DNA of 64,000 bases, taken from assembly GCA_020466095.1 (NCBI GenBank), contig CM035807.1, forward strand, positions 61,509,812 to 61,573,811. The letters run 5' to 3'. How positions within the stretch are numbered: the stretch's first letter is position 1; every line of letters begins with the position of its first letter. Positions 42,817 through 53,213 of the stretch are shown in pieces. The notes under the pieces were generated by a model. The model was given only the letters and a program-made list of their open reading frames with translations. It did no database searches and had not been told where the DNA came from. Source of the stretch: Chlorops oryzae. Lineage: Eukaryota > Arthropoda > Insecta > Diptera > Chloropidae. Both the position numbers and the translations under genes were made by a program.

Positions 42817-44415
42817 GTGGTGGAAATACTGGTTTCAATGCCAGTTAATAGATCGCCTCCAAAGCTAAGCGTGGACACAAACCATCAAATATATGGAAAT
42901 ATCAAGAATGTTCCGCAACTTCCTAGTAGGGAAATAAACGAAAGTGGTGACAACCTGGACCAGTCTGACAGTCTTCAACCAGGTACAAATCAATTTTCAA
43001 GCTTAAAAAGCCATTTCGAAAGGAAAAGGTCGCATTCGGTTAGTGTAATAAATTCATGTGTAATGAAGGAAAAAAGCTGCAACAACACTTCCTCGGGTAA
43101 AGCCTTAAAATCCCCTGTAGCCAGTACTTCTAGCGCTACTCCCAAACTTTCTTCGCCCAATCAGAGCAAAAATGCAGTTGTTTCTGAAAAAAAACCAAAC
43201 CAAACTATACAAAAACAAAATGACCAGCAGGCGGTGCTTATCGGTATGCACCGTTATATTAATATAACGAAAAGGAAAAGAAGCCCTTCCGGGAAAAATG
43301 ACTCTAGGGCCAAGCTTAACAAAACGGAAGTCCCTGCTTCCCAAAAAACATTAACGGGAAATCGTTTCGCCCCATTGGCTGAAATCTCAAACGAGAATTC
43401 AACCGAAAATCAGCCAAAAAAAGAGCTTAAACCGCCTCCAATCTATTTGCGTGAGAGGAGCTCAAACGCGCTTGTTGCCAAATTGGCTACATTATTAGGA
43501 AATAGCGATTTCCATGTAGTTCCCTTAACAAAGGGTAATATACATGAAACCAAAATCCAAACTACCACTGAGGACAGTTTCCGCAGGGTTGTTAAAGAGT
43601 TTAAAGGGGCAAATAAAAATTTTTATACATACCAGCTTAAGAGTAGCAAAGGTATAACAGTTGTGATCAAAGGCATCGAAGTCGAATTTGACACAAATGA
43701 TATAAAAAGTGCGCTAGGGGAAAAGGGCTTCCATGCAAGATCGGTCATAAATATATTTAATAAAGCGAAAATCCCTCAGCCCATGTTTCAAGTTGATCTT
43801 TTGCCTGACAACTTAAAACTTAAGAAAAACGAAACGCATCCAATATATAACTTGCAATTCCTTTTGCATCGTAAAATAACGGTCGAAGAGCCACACAAGA
43901 GAAATGGTCCTATCCAATGTGCCAACTGTCAGGAATTTGGTCACACAAAGTCATATTGCACCCTGCGCCCCGTTTGCGTAATATGCGGCGAGCTTCACCA
44001 TAGTTCGGTCTGTAACAAAAAAGCTCAAAATGATCGCAGATTAATTAAATGTAGTAACTGCCAAGGAAACCGTACTGCAAACTACAGAGGTTGCCTAGTT
44101 TATCAAGACCTGAAAAAGCGAATTAATATCAAGAAAGAATCAGCTCGCAATCCTTCAAAAAACATTACTGTCTCTGTACCGTTATCCAATCCAAACCTTA
44201 ATAACAACCCTGCAACTTCAGGTATTTCGTATGCAAATGTTCTAAAATCTGCAATGAATAATAGTTCTCCCTCTAACGCGAATAATAATCTTGAGATTAT
44301 GATATCGACTCTAACTCAAAGTTTATCACAATTTATGCAAGCAATGCAAAGCTCGCTCGATAAAATTGTGCAAATGCAAACACAATTAATGACCGCACTT
44401 TTAGCTAAGATATGA
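42817..44415 (+). CDS. Jockey-1 ORF1, gag-like RNA-binding protein
   Basis: Uninterrupted 532 residues. Residues 1-190 are polar and low complexity (Ser/Asn/Lys). About 205-350 hold the conserved Jockey ORF1 domain (PPIYLRERSSNALVAKLATL, SSKGITVVIKGIEVE, GFHARSVINIFNKAK, PMFQVDLLPDNLKLKK). Three zinc knuckles follow: CANCQEFGHTKSYC, CVICGELHHSSVC, and a third where the His is Arg (CSNCQGNRTANYRGC; Jockey-2 has His). It binds element RNA and forms the RNP. An upstream in-frame ATG at 42838 is an alternative start. The stop overlaps the ORF2 start (ATGA). Confidence 0.93.
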   Translation: MVEILVSMPVNRSPPKLSVDTNHQIYGNIKNVPQLPSREINESGDNLDQSDSLQPGTNQFSSLKSHFERKRSHSVSVINSCVMKEKSCNNTSSGKALKSPVASTSSATPKLSSPNQSKNAVVSEKKPNQTIQKQNDQQAVLIGMHRYINITKRKRSPSGKNDSRAKLNKTEVPASQKTLTGNRFAPLAEISNENSTENQPKKELKPPPIYLRERSSNALVAKLATLLGNSDFHVVPLTKGNIHETKIQTTTEDSFRRVVKEFKGANKNFYTYQLKSSKGITVVIKGIEVEFDTNDIKSALGEKGFHARSVINIFNKAKIPQPMFQVDLLPDNLKLKKNETHPIYNLQFLLHRKITVEEPHKRNGPIQCANCQEFGHTKSYCTLRPVCVICGELHHSSVCNKKAQNDRRLIKCSNCQGNRTANYRGCLVYQDLKKRINIKKESARNPSKNITVSVPLSNPNLNNNPATSGISYANVLKSAMNNSSPSNANNNLEIMISTLTQSLSQFMQAMQSSLDKIVQMQTQLMTALLAKI

Positions 44416-47157
44416 GTGTTCTAAAAATTTGTGCCTGGAATGCGAACGGGTTAACAAAACATAAACTAGAGATTCAGAATTTTTTAAATCAAGAGGAAGT
44501 TGACGTCATGCTTCTCTCTGAAACTCATTTAACAAATAAAAATTTCTTTTCAATCACCGGGTATAAATTTTATCAAACCAACCACCCAGATGGTAAGGCG
44601 CATGGAGGCACGGGTATACACATTCGTAGAAGAATACAGCATTTCTCTATGGATTCTTATAGTTATGAATTTATTCAGGCAACGTCAATCTGCGTCGTAT
44701 TGCAAGGGAAAAGTATCGTACTTTCGGCAATCTACTGCCCGCCGCGCTTTTGTGTTACGGAAACGCTGTTCTTAGACTTCTTTAAGACTTTGGGTGATAA
44801 GTTTCTAGCAGCAGGAGACTATAATGCGAAGCACACTTTCTGGGGCTCCAGAACGTGCAATCCCAAGGGTCAACAATTATACAAGGCAATTATCAATAAA
44901 AATAATTCTCTTGACTTTGTATCTCCCAGACAGCCAACTTATTGGCCAACAGATCTCCAAAAAATTCCAGACCTCTTAGATTTCGGTATAACTAAAGGTA
45001 TTGCAAGAGAGCTAATTTCTGCAAAAACAACTACCGACCTCTCCTCGGATCATTCCCCGGTTTTATTTGCTTTAAATAAATATCCGGTTGAAGTTGAACG
45101 TCCACTCAGCTTAACAAATCCAAGTACAAATTGGCTAAAATACAAAAAATACATAAGTGCGCATATTCATACGAATTATAAAATTGAATGCCATGAGCAT
45201 ATTGACGACGCCGTAACTGTGTTTAATTCGTATCTAGGATCAGCAGCGCAAAATGCGACTCCTCGTTTTGAATATAGCTCAAATAGGACTTTCTAAAATA
45301 GGGAAATCGAAAAACTCGTCGCAGAAAAACGAAGGCTCGGGCGCGAATGGCAACGGTCCCGGTCTCCGTTGGCCAAAAACAAACTAAAAGAAGTAGAAAA
45401 AAAAGCTTAGAATAGCTCTAAATAGGGAAAAAGAATCTAAAGCTCACAACTTTGTCGAAAATCTTACGCCTGTAGGCTCAAATCGTAGCTCCTTGTGGTT
45501 GGCAAGCCGTTTTCTTAAGACTCCTGTGCAGAGTGAAACACCTGTTCGGTGTCCCAACAGTGGTTGGGCGCGCTCAGACGAAGAGAAGGCTACAGCTTTT
45601 GCTTTGCACCTTAATAAAGTATTCCAACCGAATCCGAGTAATTCTGAGTATACTCTTCCGAACGAATCCGAAAATACACGCAGAATTTCCGTCCAAATTA
45701 GTTCAAGTGAAATTTCGGGTATCATAAAAAATGAACTTGTGACAAAAAAAGCCCCGGGACATGATCTTGTCACTCCAAAAATGTTAAAAAATATCCCATC
45801 TGTAGCAGTACAGTTTTTAACAGTCTTGTTCAATGCAATAATTAAATTCAGTTACTTTTCAAAAGATTGGAAACGATCGGTCATTAAAATGGTGCCTAAG
45901 CCAGGAAAGGACCCTACCCAAACATCCTCTTATAGACCAATTAGCCTTCTCCCTTGCCTCTCAAAACTATTCGAAAAGGTTCTTTTAGCTAAATTAACAC
46001 CTTATTTGCAAGAGCAGAATATAATTCCAAAACATCAATTCGGGTTTAGGAAACAACACGGTACTATCGAACAGGTAAATCGAATTACCAACGGAATCAG
46101 GATTTCCTATGAAAATCGGGAGTATTGCTCTGCAGTATTCATAGATGTGCAGCAAGCATTCGACAAAGTCTGGCACGATGGATTGTTGTACAAAATCAGA
46201 AAACTACTTCCCGTTAATTTTCACGCGATCTTTGAGTCATATTTAAAACATAGAACGTTCCAAGTAAAACATAACTCGTACATTACAAAAAGTTTTGAAA
46301 TCAATGCAGGAGTACCCCAAGGGAGTGTTGTTGGGCCTTTTCTTTATCTAGTATACACAGCAGATATTCCTTATAACGATCGAATCGTGATTTCAACATT
46401 TGCTGATGACACAGCGGTCCTTAGTCGGCACAAGGACATTAGTGTTGCAACTTCTACACTGCAAGATCATCTCAACAAAATACAAAATTGGCTTTCTAAA
46501 TGGCGTATCAAAATAAATGAGATCAAATGCCAACATATTACTTTCACGCTCAATAGAAAAGCTTCTCCGGACATTTTTCTCAATAACGTACGCATCCCAC
46601 AATGCGAAGATATCACATATCTCGGTATTCATTTGGAAAAAAAAAGATTGACATGGCGTAAGCATATTGAAGCCAAGAGAACCCAAATGAAACTTAAAGC
46701 CATAAGCCTGCACTGGTTAATAAATAGCCGTTCTCCTCTAAAACTTGAGTATAAGATCCTCCTGTACAATCAAGTTATAAAACCAATATGGATGCACGGG
46801 TTACAATTGTACGGGAATGCAAGCGCTTCGAATATAGAAATCCTGCAAAGAGCGCAGTCCAAAATACTAAGGACTATAACGGGAGCTCCTTGGTTTATCT
46901 CAAATGAACGGATTCATAGAGAGTTAAACGTTGAACTGGTCAAAGCTGAGTTCACCAAAATCAAAGAAAAGTATTTTAATAAATTGCGAACTCATGTAAA
47001 TCCACTTGCGCGTGGACTGTCGATCATTCTTCTACAGCAGGAGCTTTCCATGCACATCCATCAACTCTGCTTCCCTAGCAGATCGACACTCGTTTCTTGG
47101 TGCTTTCCATGCACGTCCGTCAAAACAGCTGATCGGTATCTCGGTGGGTGCTCCTAG
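44412..47157 (+). pseudogene. Jockey-1 ORF2, EEP endonuclease and reverse transcriptase
   Basis: Starts at ATG 44412, overlapping the ORF1 stop. EEP endonuclease: ICAWNANGLTKHK, LLSETHLTNK, GDYNAKHTFWGS, SSDHSPVLF (catalytic Asn, Glu, Asp and His all present). In-frame TAA at 45294-45296. A run of eight A at 45397-45404 shifts the frame by one. RT from about 45700: KAPGHDLVTPKML, YRPISLLPCLSKLFEKVL, HQFGFRKQHGT, FIDVQQAFDKVWH, GVPQGSVVGPFLYLVY, STFADDTAVL (DD near 46405). The C-terminal tail ends at 47157. Only two lesions in 2.7 kb, one in a homopolymer, so one may be a sequencing error. Confidence 0.93.
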
Positions 47158-47352
47158 TACCCAATGCATTTCTCCATGCAATCCACGCCAAAACAGCTCT
47201 TTTAGCTTATCGGTATCTCGGTGGGTGCTCCTAGTACCCAATGCATTTCTCCATGCAATCCAACGTCAAAACAGCTCTTTTAGCTTATCGGTATCTCGGC
47301 GGGTGCTCCTAGCACTTAATGCATTTCTCCATGCAATCAACGTCAAAACAGC
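47128..47352 (+). repeat. Jockey-1 3' UTR tandem repeats, ~77 bp x3
   Basis: ATCGGTATCTCGG starts at 47132, 47209 and 47287. Each unit also has GGGTGCTCCTAG, CAATGCATTTCTCCATGCAA and CAAAACAGCT. A related phrase is seen in Jockey-2 3' UTR around 47745-47850. The array follows directly on the ORF2 stop. The last 300 bases before poly(A) are non-repetitive. Confidence 0.88.
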
Positions 47353-47673
47353 TACGCGCTTCCTGTATGCATATATGCGGTTGTAACAAATCAGCTCTCC
47401 TAGCTGCTTAAATCGTTTACCCTAGAGGAAAACACCGGAAATATTTCGCGTGCTCCTTCACACATCAGTTAAGCCTAGTTAACGTTACCTGAGGCCCGCT
47501 ATTGATAAAAACTTGCGACTCATAAACTTTTCGAAATTAAGGAAATGCTTTGTGATCTGTAGTTTTGTTAAACTAGGTGTAAGATTTCGAAACTTATTGC
47601 AAGACTCCTACTTTACAGGAGTGATACAATAAATAATAAAACGTTTAAAAAAAAAAAAAAAAAGGAATTGCTG

Positions 47674-50363
47674 ATGTGTGAAGAAACACATGTAGTATTG
47701 ACGGTGTTGTTTGCGGAAACGACGATTTTAAGAAGCTAGGGTGTGCGTGGATTGCAAGGGTGCATGGAGTGCACCTACCGAGATGACGATGAGCTAGGAA
47801 AGCTGTGTTGATGAATGTGCATGGATTGCACCTGTTGTAGAGTATGACTTGGGGCCGCTGGCCGATCATTTCTTTTGAGCCTCGAATGGTGAGTTGGGTT
47901 TGATAGTCTACGCGCGAGTGGGTTCACGTGTGCTTGTTTACAAAAATACTTTTCTTTGACTTTGGCGAACTCCATTTTAACCAGTTCAACGTTGAGCTCT
48001 CTATGGATGCGTTCATTTGTAATAAACCAAGGAGCTCCTGTTTTTAAGGTGAGAGCGGTTATTTATTAGCCAGTGCAAGCTTTTGGCTTTGAGTTTAATT
48101 TGCGTTCTCTTGGCCTCGATATGCTGGCGCCATGTCAATCTTTTTTCTAAGTGAATTCCGAGGTAGGTAACTTCTTCACATTGAGGGATGCGTATGTTGT
48201 TCAGAAAAATATCCGGAGAAGCTTTTCTGTTGAGCGTGAAAGTTATATGCCGACATTTAAGCTCATTTATTTGAATTCGCCATTTAGTTAGCCAGTCTTG
48301 GATTTCGTTGAGGTGGTTTTGGAGCTTAGAAGTTGCCGCACTTATATCCTTGTGACGACTTAATATCGCTGTGTCGTCAGCAAATGTCGAAATCGATACT
48401 CGATCGCTGTTTGGAATATCTGCTGTATACAAAAGATAAAGAAAAGGCCCAACAACACTCGCTTGAGGGACTCCTGCATTAATTTCAAAAGTTTTTGTTG
48501 TGAACGAATTATGTTTTACTTGGAACGTTCTATGTTCTAGGTTTGACTCAAATATCGCGTGGACATTTACAGGAAGTAAGCTTCTGATTTTATATAACAA
48601 TCCTTCATGCCAAACTTTATCGAAAGCTTGCTGGATGTCTAGGAATACTGCTGAGCAGTATTCGCGATGTTCATATTGCAAGTCGAATTTCATTCGTAAT
48701 ACGATTAACTTGCTCAATAGTGCCGTGATGTTTTCTGAATCCAAATTGGTGGGAGGGAACAATATGCTATTCTTGAAGAAATGGTGTTAATTTGGATAGC
48801 AATATTTTTTCGAATAACTTTGAGAGGCAAGGGAGGAGGGTAATTGGTCTATAAGAGTAAGCTTGGGTAGGATCTTTTCCTGGCTTAGACACCATTTTAA
48901 TTACCGACCGTTTCCAATCTTTTGGAAAGTATCCGTGCTTTATAATAGAATTAAATAGGACTGCTAAAAATAATACTGCAACGGAAGGTAGCTGTTTTAA
49001 CATTTTTGAAATAATTAGATCATGCCCTGGGGCTTTTTTACAGACCATTTCATTTTTTATGGAATTATTAACTTCACTTGGTCTAATGTTTATGTGAATT
49101 CTGTGGGCGTTTTTCAGTTTGAATTGCGAGATTGATTTGAGTAGTGCTCGGATTTGGTTGAAAAACCTTACTGAGGTGCAATGCAAAGACCGTTGCTTTA
49201 TCTTCGTCGGAGCGTGCCCAACCACTATTAGGTCTACGGATAGGTGACTCACTAAACACTAGAGTTTTAAAACCGCGGCTTGCTAGCCACAAGGACTCTC
49301 GATTAACGCCTCTGGGCGTAAGTTCTGGATAAAATGACGTTTTTCAGTTTCCTTATCCCTAGCTAGAGCAAGTCTAAGTTTTTTTTCAGCCTCTTTTAGT
49401 CTATCTTTGGCAATTGGCGAGCGGAATCGTTGCCATTCGCGCCTGAATCTTCGTTTTTCGGCAACGAGATTTTTGATTTCTATATTGGTCAGTGTTTTCC
49501 TAATTCTTTTTTTAAAATATGGGGTAGAATTTTTAGCTGCTGATTCTAGTATGGAATTGAAAACAATTACGGCATCATCAATATGCTCATTGCATGCGAT
49601 TTTGTAATTTGTATGAATGTGGGAACTTATATACTTTTTGTACTTTAGCCAGTTAGTCCTTGGATTTGTTAAGCTGAGAGGACCTTCAACTTCTTTTGGA
49701 AACTTATGTAAGAGGAACATAACAGGCGAATGATCGGAGGTGAGGTCAGTTGTCGCTTTTGCTGAAATAAGTTATCTTGCAACACCCTTAGTGATTCCGA
49801 AATCTAAGAGGTCAGGAATTTTTTGAAGATCTGTTGGCCAGTAAGTTGGCTGCCTCGGCGATACAATGTGAAGACAATTATTTTTATTAATAATTGCCTT
49901 GTATAGTTGTTGACCCTTAGGATTGCATGTTCTGGAGCCCCAGAAAGTATGCTTTACATTATAGTCTCCTGCTGCTAGAAATTTTTCACCCAATGTCTCA
50001 AAGTAGTCCACGAACATTTTTTCCGTTACATTAAATCGAGGTGGGCAATAAATCGCCGAGATTTTTACCGCTCATTATAACGCAAACTGTTGATGCCTGA
50101 ATGAAATCATAACTATATGAATCTAAAGGAAAATGCTGGATTCTTCGACGAATAAGTATACCAGTGCCTCCATGCGCCTTGCCGTCTGGGTGGTTTGTTT
50201 GATAGAAAATATAACCAGGGATTGAGAAGAAATTCTTATTTGTTAAATGCGTTTCAGAGAGAAGCATTACGTCAACTTCTTCAAGATTTAAAAAATTTTG
50301 AATTTCCAGTTTATGCTTGGTTAGCCCGTTCGAATTCCACGCACAAATTTTTAAGACACTCAT
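47674..50363 (-). pseudogene. Jockey-2 ORF2 and proximal 3' UTR
   Basis: ORF2 starts at ATG 50363 on the minus strand (overlapping ORF1 stop, as in Jockey-1). EEP: ICAWNSNGLTKHKLEIQ, LLSETHLTNK, GDYNVKHTFWGS, then breaks near 50025 and 49770. RT: KAPGHDLIISKMLK, YRPITLLPCLSKLFEKIL, a break near 48765, FLDIQQAFDKVWH, GVPQASVVGPFLY (QG to QA), STFADDTAIL (about 48380), KASPDIFLNN. Frames break again near 48010. Five or more lesions, clearly older than Jockey-1. Confidence 0.92.
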
Positions 50364-50463
50364 ATTTTTGCTAAAAGTGCTGTCATTAATTGTGTTTGCA
50401 TTTGCACAATTCTGTCTAGTGAGCTTTGCATTGTTTGCATAAATTGGGACAAACTTTGAGTTA
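50364..50463 (-). pseudogene. Jockey-2 ORF1, 3' end (beyond Harbinger)
   Basis: About 100 bp on the minus strand: LTQSLSQFMQ-like text (here read as ...SKFVPIYANN in a shifted frame) ending at the ORF1 stop that overlaps ORF2. Separated from the remainder of ORF1 by the Harbinger insertion. Confidence 0.8.
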
Positions 50464-50656
50464 TAGCCCGGTTCCACTTAGGCTAATTAGCGGATTTTCT
50501 CATTACCGCGTTAATGAATCCATTAACTTGTCATTACCCATACAAAACGCTGGTCGGTAATGAGGCATGGTATTTTTGCACTTATCGAACATATCGCCAT
50601 CTCTAGCAAGTAAAAGTGCAACTTTAATATTGACAATCAGCTGTTTTTCAGAGGAA

Positions 50657-51619
50657 ATGGATGGCGGCAAAACGAGTAAGAATTTTATAATTTGTTTTTA
50701 AAAAGCAAAAGTTAATATTTTTATTTCTAGGTGACAATTCCACACGCAAAAGGAAGAGGCGCATAATTTGGTCGGAGGATCAGGAGGAATCGTTGATTTG
50801 TAAATGGGAAGAAAATATCAACGATATCCGTGGAAATAGGAAGAACAGTCATGTGTATGAGGAAATAGCGGCGGAGCTTAGTACAGAAAGCTGGAAAATT
50901 TCTGGCAGCGAAGTGGGAGTGAAGATCCAGAACCTCACACACAAATATCGGTAAATAAAAATACAGTACTTCCCGTTTAAAAGCGACTCGCATAATTGCA
51001 AACCCCTTGAATTGCAAAAAATTTGTTGAAACGAGTTTTCCCCATAAGACGTATTACACTGGTCTGATATTTGCAATCTTCGCTGAATTGGAACAAAAGT
51101 TGGACAATTTTACTGTTGCAATTAAGTGGGAAGTACTGTAAATACTATTTTATGCATTCATATGAAAGTTTGTTGTAATTTAGTAAAGAGAAGAAGAAAG
51201 TTGGCCCTTCAGGTGGGTGTCCTTCGCAATGGCCTCACTACGTTAAGGTCCACCAAATTTTGGGCGGTTATAAAACATTCAACTTAGAGGAAGTGATGGA
51301 GGAGAGTACAGGTATATATGCTTTAGTATTTTATTAATATTTGAATCAAGAAAATTAATTATTTTGTTCATATCAATTAGACTACGGATTGGGGCCATCC
51401 ACAAGCTTCTACGCCTCGGACTCATCCACTGAGCCTTCCTCTAGTTCTAAAGCACCCACACCTGCAAAGAAACGGAGGGTTAATAACGACATTCTAGAAG
51501 AAATTCGTAGAGCTAATGATTTAGCTAGTGAGGAACTTGAGGAAATAAAGAAAACGGAGAAAACTAAATTAGAAATATTATGGCTGATGAAAACAAAAAA
51601 TTTCATGAGAAACTTTTAA
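50657..51619 (+). CDS. Harbinger Myb/SANT-like DNA-binding protein
   Basis: Four exons by my reading: 50657-50675, 50731-50950, 51184-51311, 51381-51619; each intron starts GT and ends AG, and the total of 606 nt gives 201 aa with one stop. Residues about 12-80 form a Myb/SANT-like trihelix domain (IIWSEDQEESLICKWEENI, KNSHVYEEIAAEL, VGVKIQNLTHKYRKE). After it comes the VGPSGGCPSQWPHYVKVHQI block found in Harbinger Myb-like partners. A Ser-rich linker, basic PAKKRR (possible NLS) and a Glu/Lys coiled-coil end follow. In Harbinger systems this partner helps nuclear import and end binding of the transposase (family knowledge). AATAAA lies at 51632. Confidence 0.88.
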
Positions 51620-53028
51620 ATATTTTAAAAAAATAAACTCACTCAAATATGATGCAATAGCATTTCTTATTTGTTGCTCACTGCTGTTATTGTTGCAATC
51701 ATGGTGAGCGGTTTCTGGCTGAACTCTGTTGGTTTTTTCCATTTCAGTGAGCCAGTGGTTATTGATGCTGCTGTTGAATGTGTTCGAAAAATTGTGAAGA
51801 ACACAGCACGCTTTTATAATTGCGTTTATATTAGAAGGGTGGTTATCCAATCCCTTTCCCAACCTCCTAAATCGCGCTTTCAGATGTCCAAATCCGTTCT
51901 CCACAACTCTTTTCGCTTTGGATAAATTGTAGTTGAACGTTTTTTTGGCAGCTGTAGCAGCAGTAGAAAACGGGTATGGCTTCATGACTACGTTCGAAAG
52001 TCGAAAAGCAGAGTCTCCCAACACAACTACGGGAACTACTTGGCCACCAATATCCCTCGATCGATTCTTTAATAAATCCGACGATTCCAAACAACGTTTA
52101 AGCGTTGAACTCTCATATATCTGAGAGTCGTGACAGCGGCCAGGACAGCCGACGTTTATATACGTAAATCTGTACCTGTAATATTATAAGTTTCAGAAAA
52201 ATGATACACACATTTTTGAAAATTTACCTGTAGTCAACTAAGGCAAACAAAATGGTCGAGTACCATCCTTTGTAGTTGAAATAGTCAACTGCGTCATCAG
52301 AAGATGGTTTCATTTCGATGTGGCACCCATCTAAAATTGTTTTCTGCTGTAGATTTGAACTAGCATAATAACTGACATATATAACCCATCGCTCCGAAGC
52401 ACTGCGGAAACCCTATCGCCTGGAATCCTTTCACGTACTCTTCAACTTTTTCCTCGGTTAAAAAATTTGGTGGGAGGAACTCAAACCGCATGGAATGCCC
52501 CACTTCTTCACAAAACTCGTTCAGAATTTTTCCCACCATACATTTCGATATACCAAACAGCCTCCCAATGGTTCTGTATTCGGCCGATGAGCCGAGCGCG
52601 TACAAAGAAATAGCAATCCTTTTTCGTAGTGGAATGCAAGGGCGAAAGACTGTGTCTCTCTTTTCGAGACTTGGAAGATAGTCGACAAGCTCTTCGAAGC
52701 ACTTTCGGTCCATCCTAAAACTTTCTTTAAAGAATGTGTCGTCATTGAGGGGAATGTCCTTCTCCCAAAAGCTACCGTGCCGTTCCTATTATAAAATATG
52801 CAATACGGAATAAAGTTTCACATTTATATATCTTGTACTTACTAAAGTCCAAACTCGTGGTATTCTTTTTGTATAAATATTCGAGCAAACAGACCACACT
52901 CGAATACGATTTCGCTGAACAATATTTTTCGCCTTTTTATAACTTCCGTTTTCTAACGCTTCCATTACTTTCAATTCCAAGTTTTCTTCTTGATTTATTA
53001 AAATCGCGCTTAAGTTCGTTAAATCCAT
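51578..53028 (-). CDS. PIF/Harbinger DDE transposase
   Basis: Four exons on the minus strand: 53028-52843, 52785-52386, 52330-52228, 52175-51578; introns of 57, 55 and 52 bp are all GT-AG. The sum is 1287 nt, 428 aa plus stop, normal for the family. Residues 1-62 lead into RVWTL/ERHGSFWEK; HTH-like YRTIGRLFGISKCMVGKIL at about 110-130; catalytic Asp 196 in MDGCHIE (its codon spans intron 2), GCPGRCHDSQIYE near 246, Asp 284 in LGDSAF, Glu 322 in VVENGFGHLKARFR; ACCVLHNF follows. All three catalytic residues are present and no stop interrupts the spliced frame. The 3' end overlaps the Myb gene by 42 bp. Confidence 0.92.
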
Positions 53029-53213
53029 CGCGGTGAAAGTATTTCCCGCCGTTTATATGTATTTCGCGCAAAATGCCAAATCTCAATGTTTACAATTGAA
53101 ATCAGCTGTTTAGCTAATGAGAAATCGGTTAATTGATAGTCGAACCACTTTTCATTAACTTTTCATTAGCGCTAATGAAGGGTAGATAATGAATAAGTGG
53201 AACTGGGCTATTA

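Larger units (their letters stand above)
42501..47663 (+). mobile_element. Jockey-1, full-length Jockey-clade LINE
   Basis: Full-length non-LTR element: 5' UTR, ORF1, ORF2, 3' UTR, poly(A) at 47646-47663. It is flanked by a perfect 10-bp duplication GGAATTGCTG (42491-42500 and 47664-47673). Inserted into the 3' UTR of Jockey-2 in opposite orientation. ORF1 is intact; ORF2 has one nonsense codon and one 1-bp shift. Family knowledge places the ORF1 zinc-knuckle protein plus EEP/RT pattern in the Jockey clade (Jockey, Doc, F, TART, HeT-A relatives). Confidence 0.94.
50464..53210. mobile_element. PIF/Harbinger DNA transposon, apparently intact
   Basis: 2747 bp. Terminal inverted repeats TAGCCC(G/A)GTTCCACTTA at both ends, flanked by TTA (50461-50463 and 53211-53213). 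A 3-bp TTA/TAA target duplication is the rule for PIF/Harbinger. The insertion splits Jockey-2 ORF1 near its 3' end; removing the element plus one TTA restores the Jockey-1-like text TCTAACTCAAAG. It encodes the two proteins of the superfamily in convergent orientation: a Myb-like protein (plus) and a DDE transposase (minus), both with open frames across GT-AG introns. Confidence 0.95.

Noticed and set aside
47006..47386. 126-residue open frame across the Jockey-1 3' UTR
   Set aside because: Created by the ~77-bp tandem repeats; no family and no start context.
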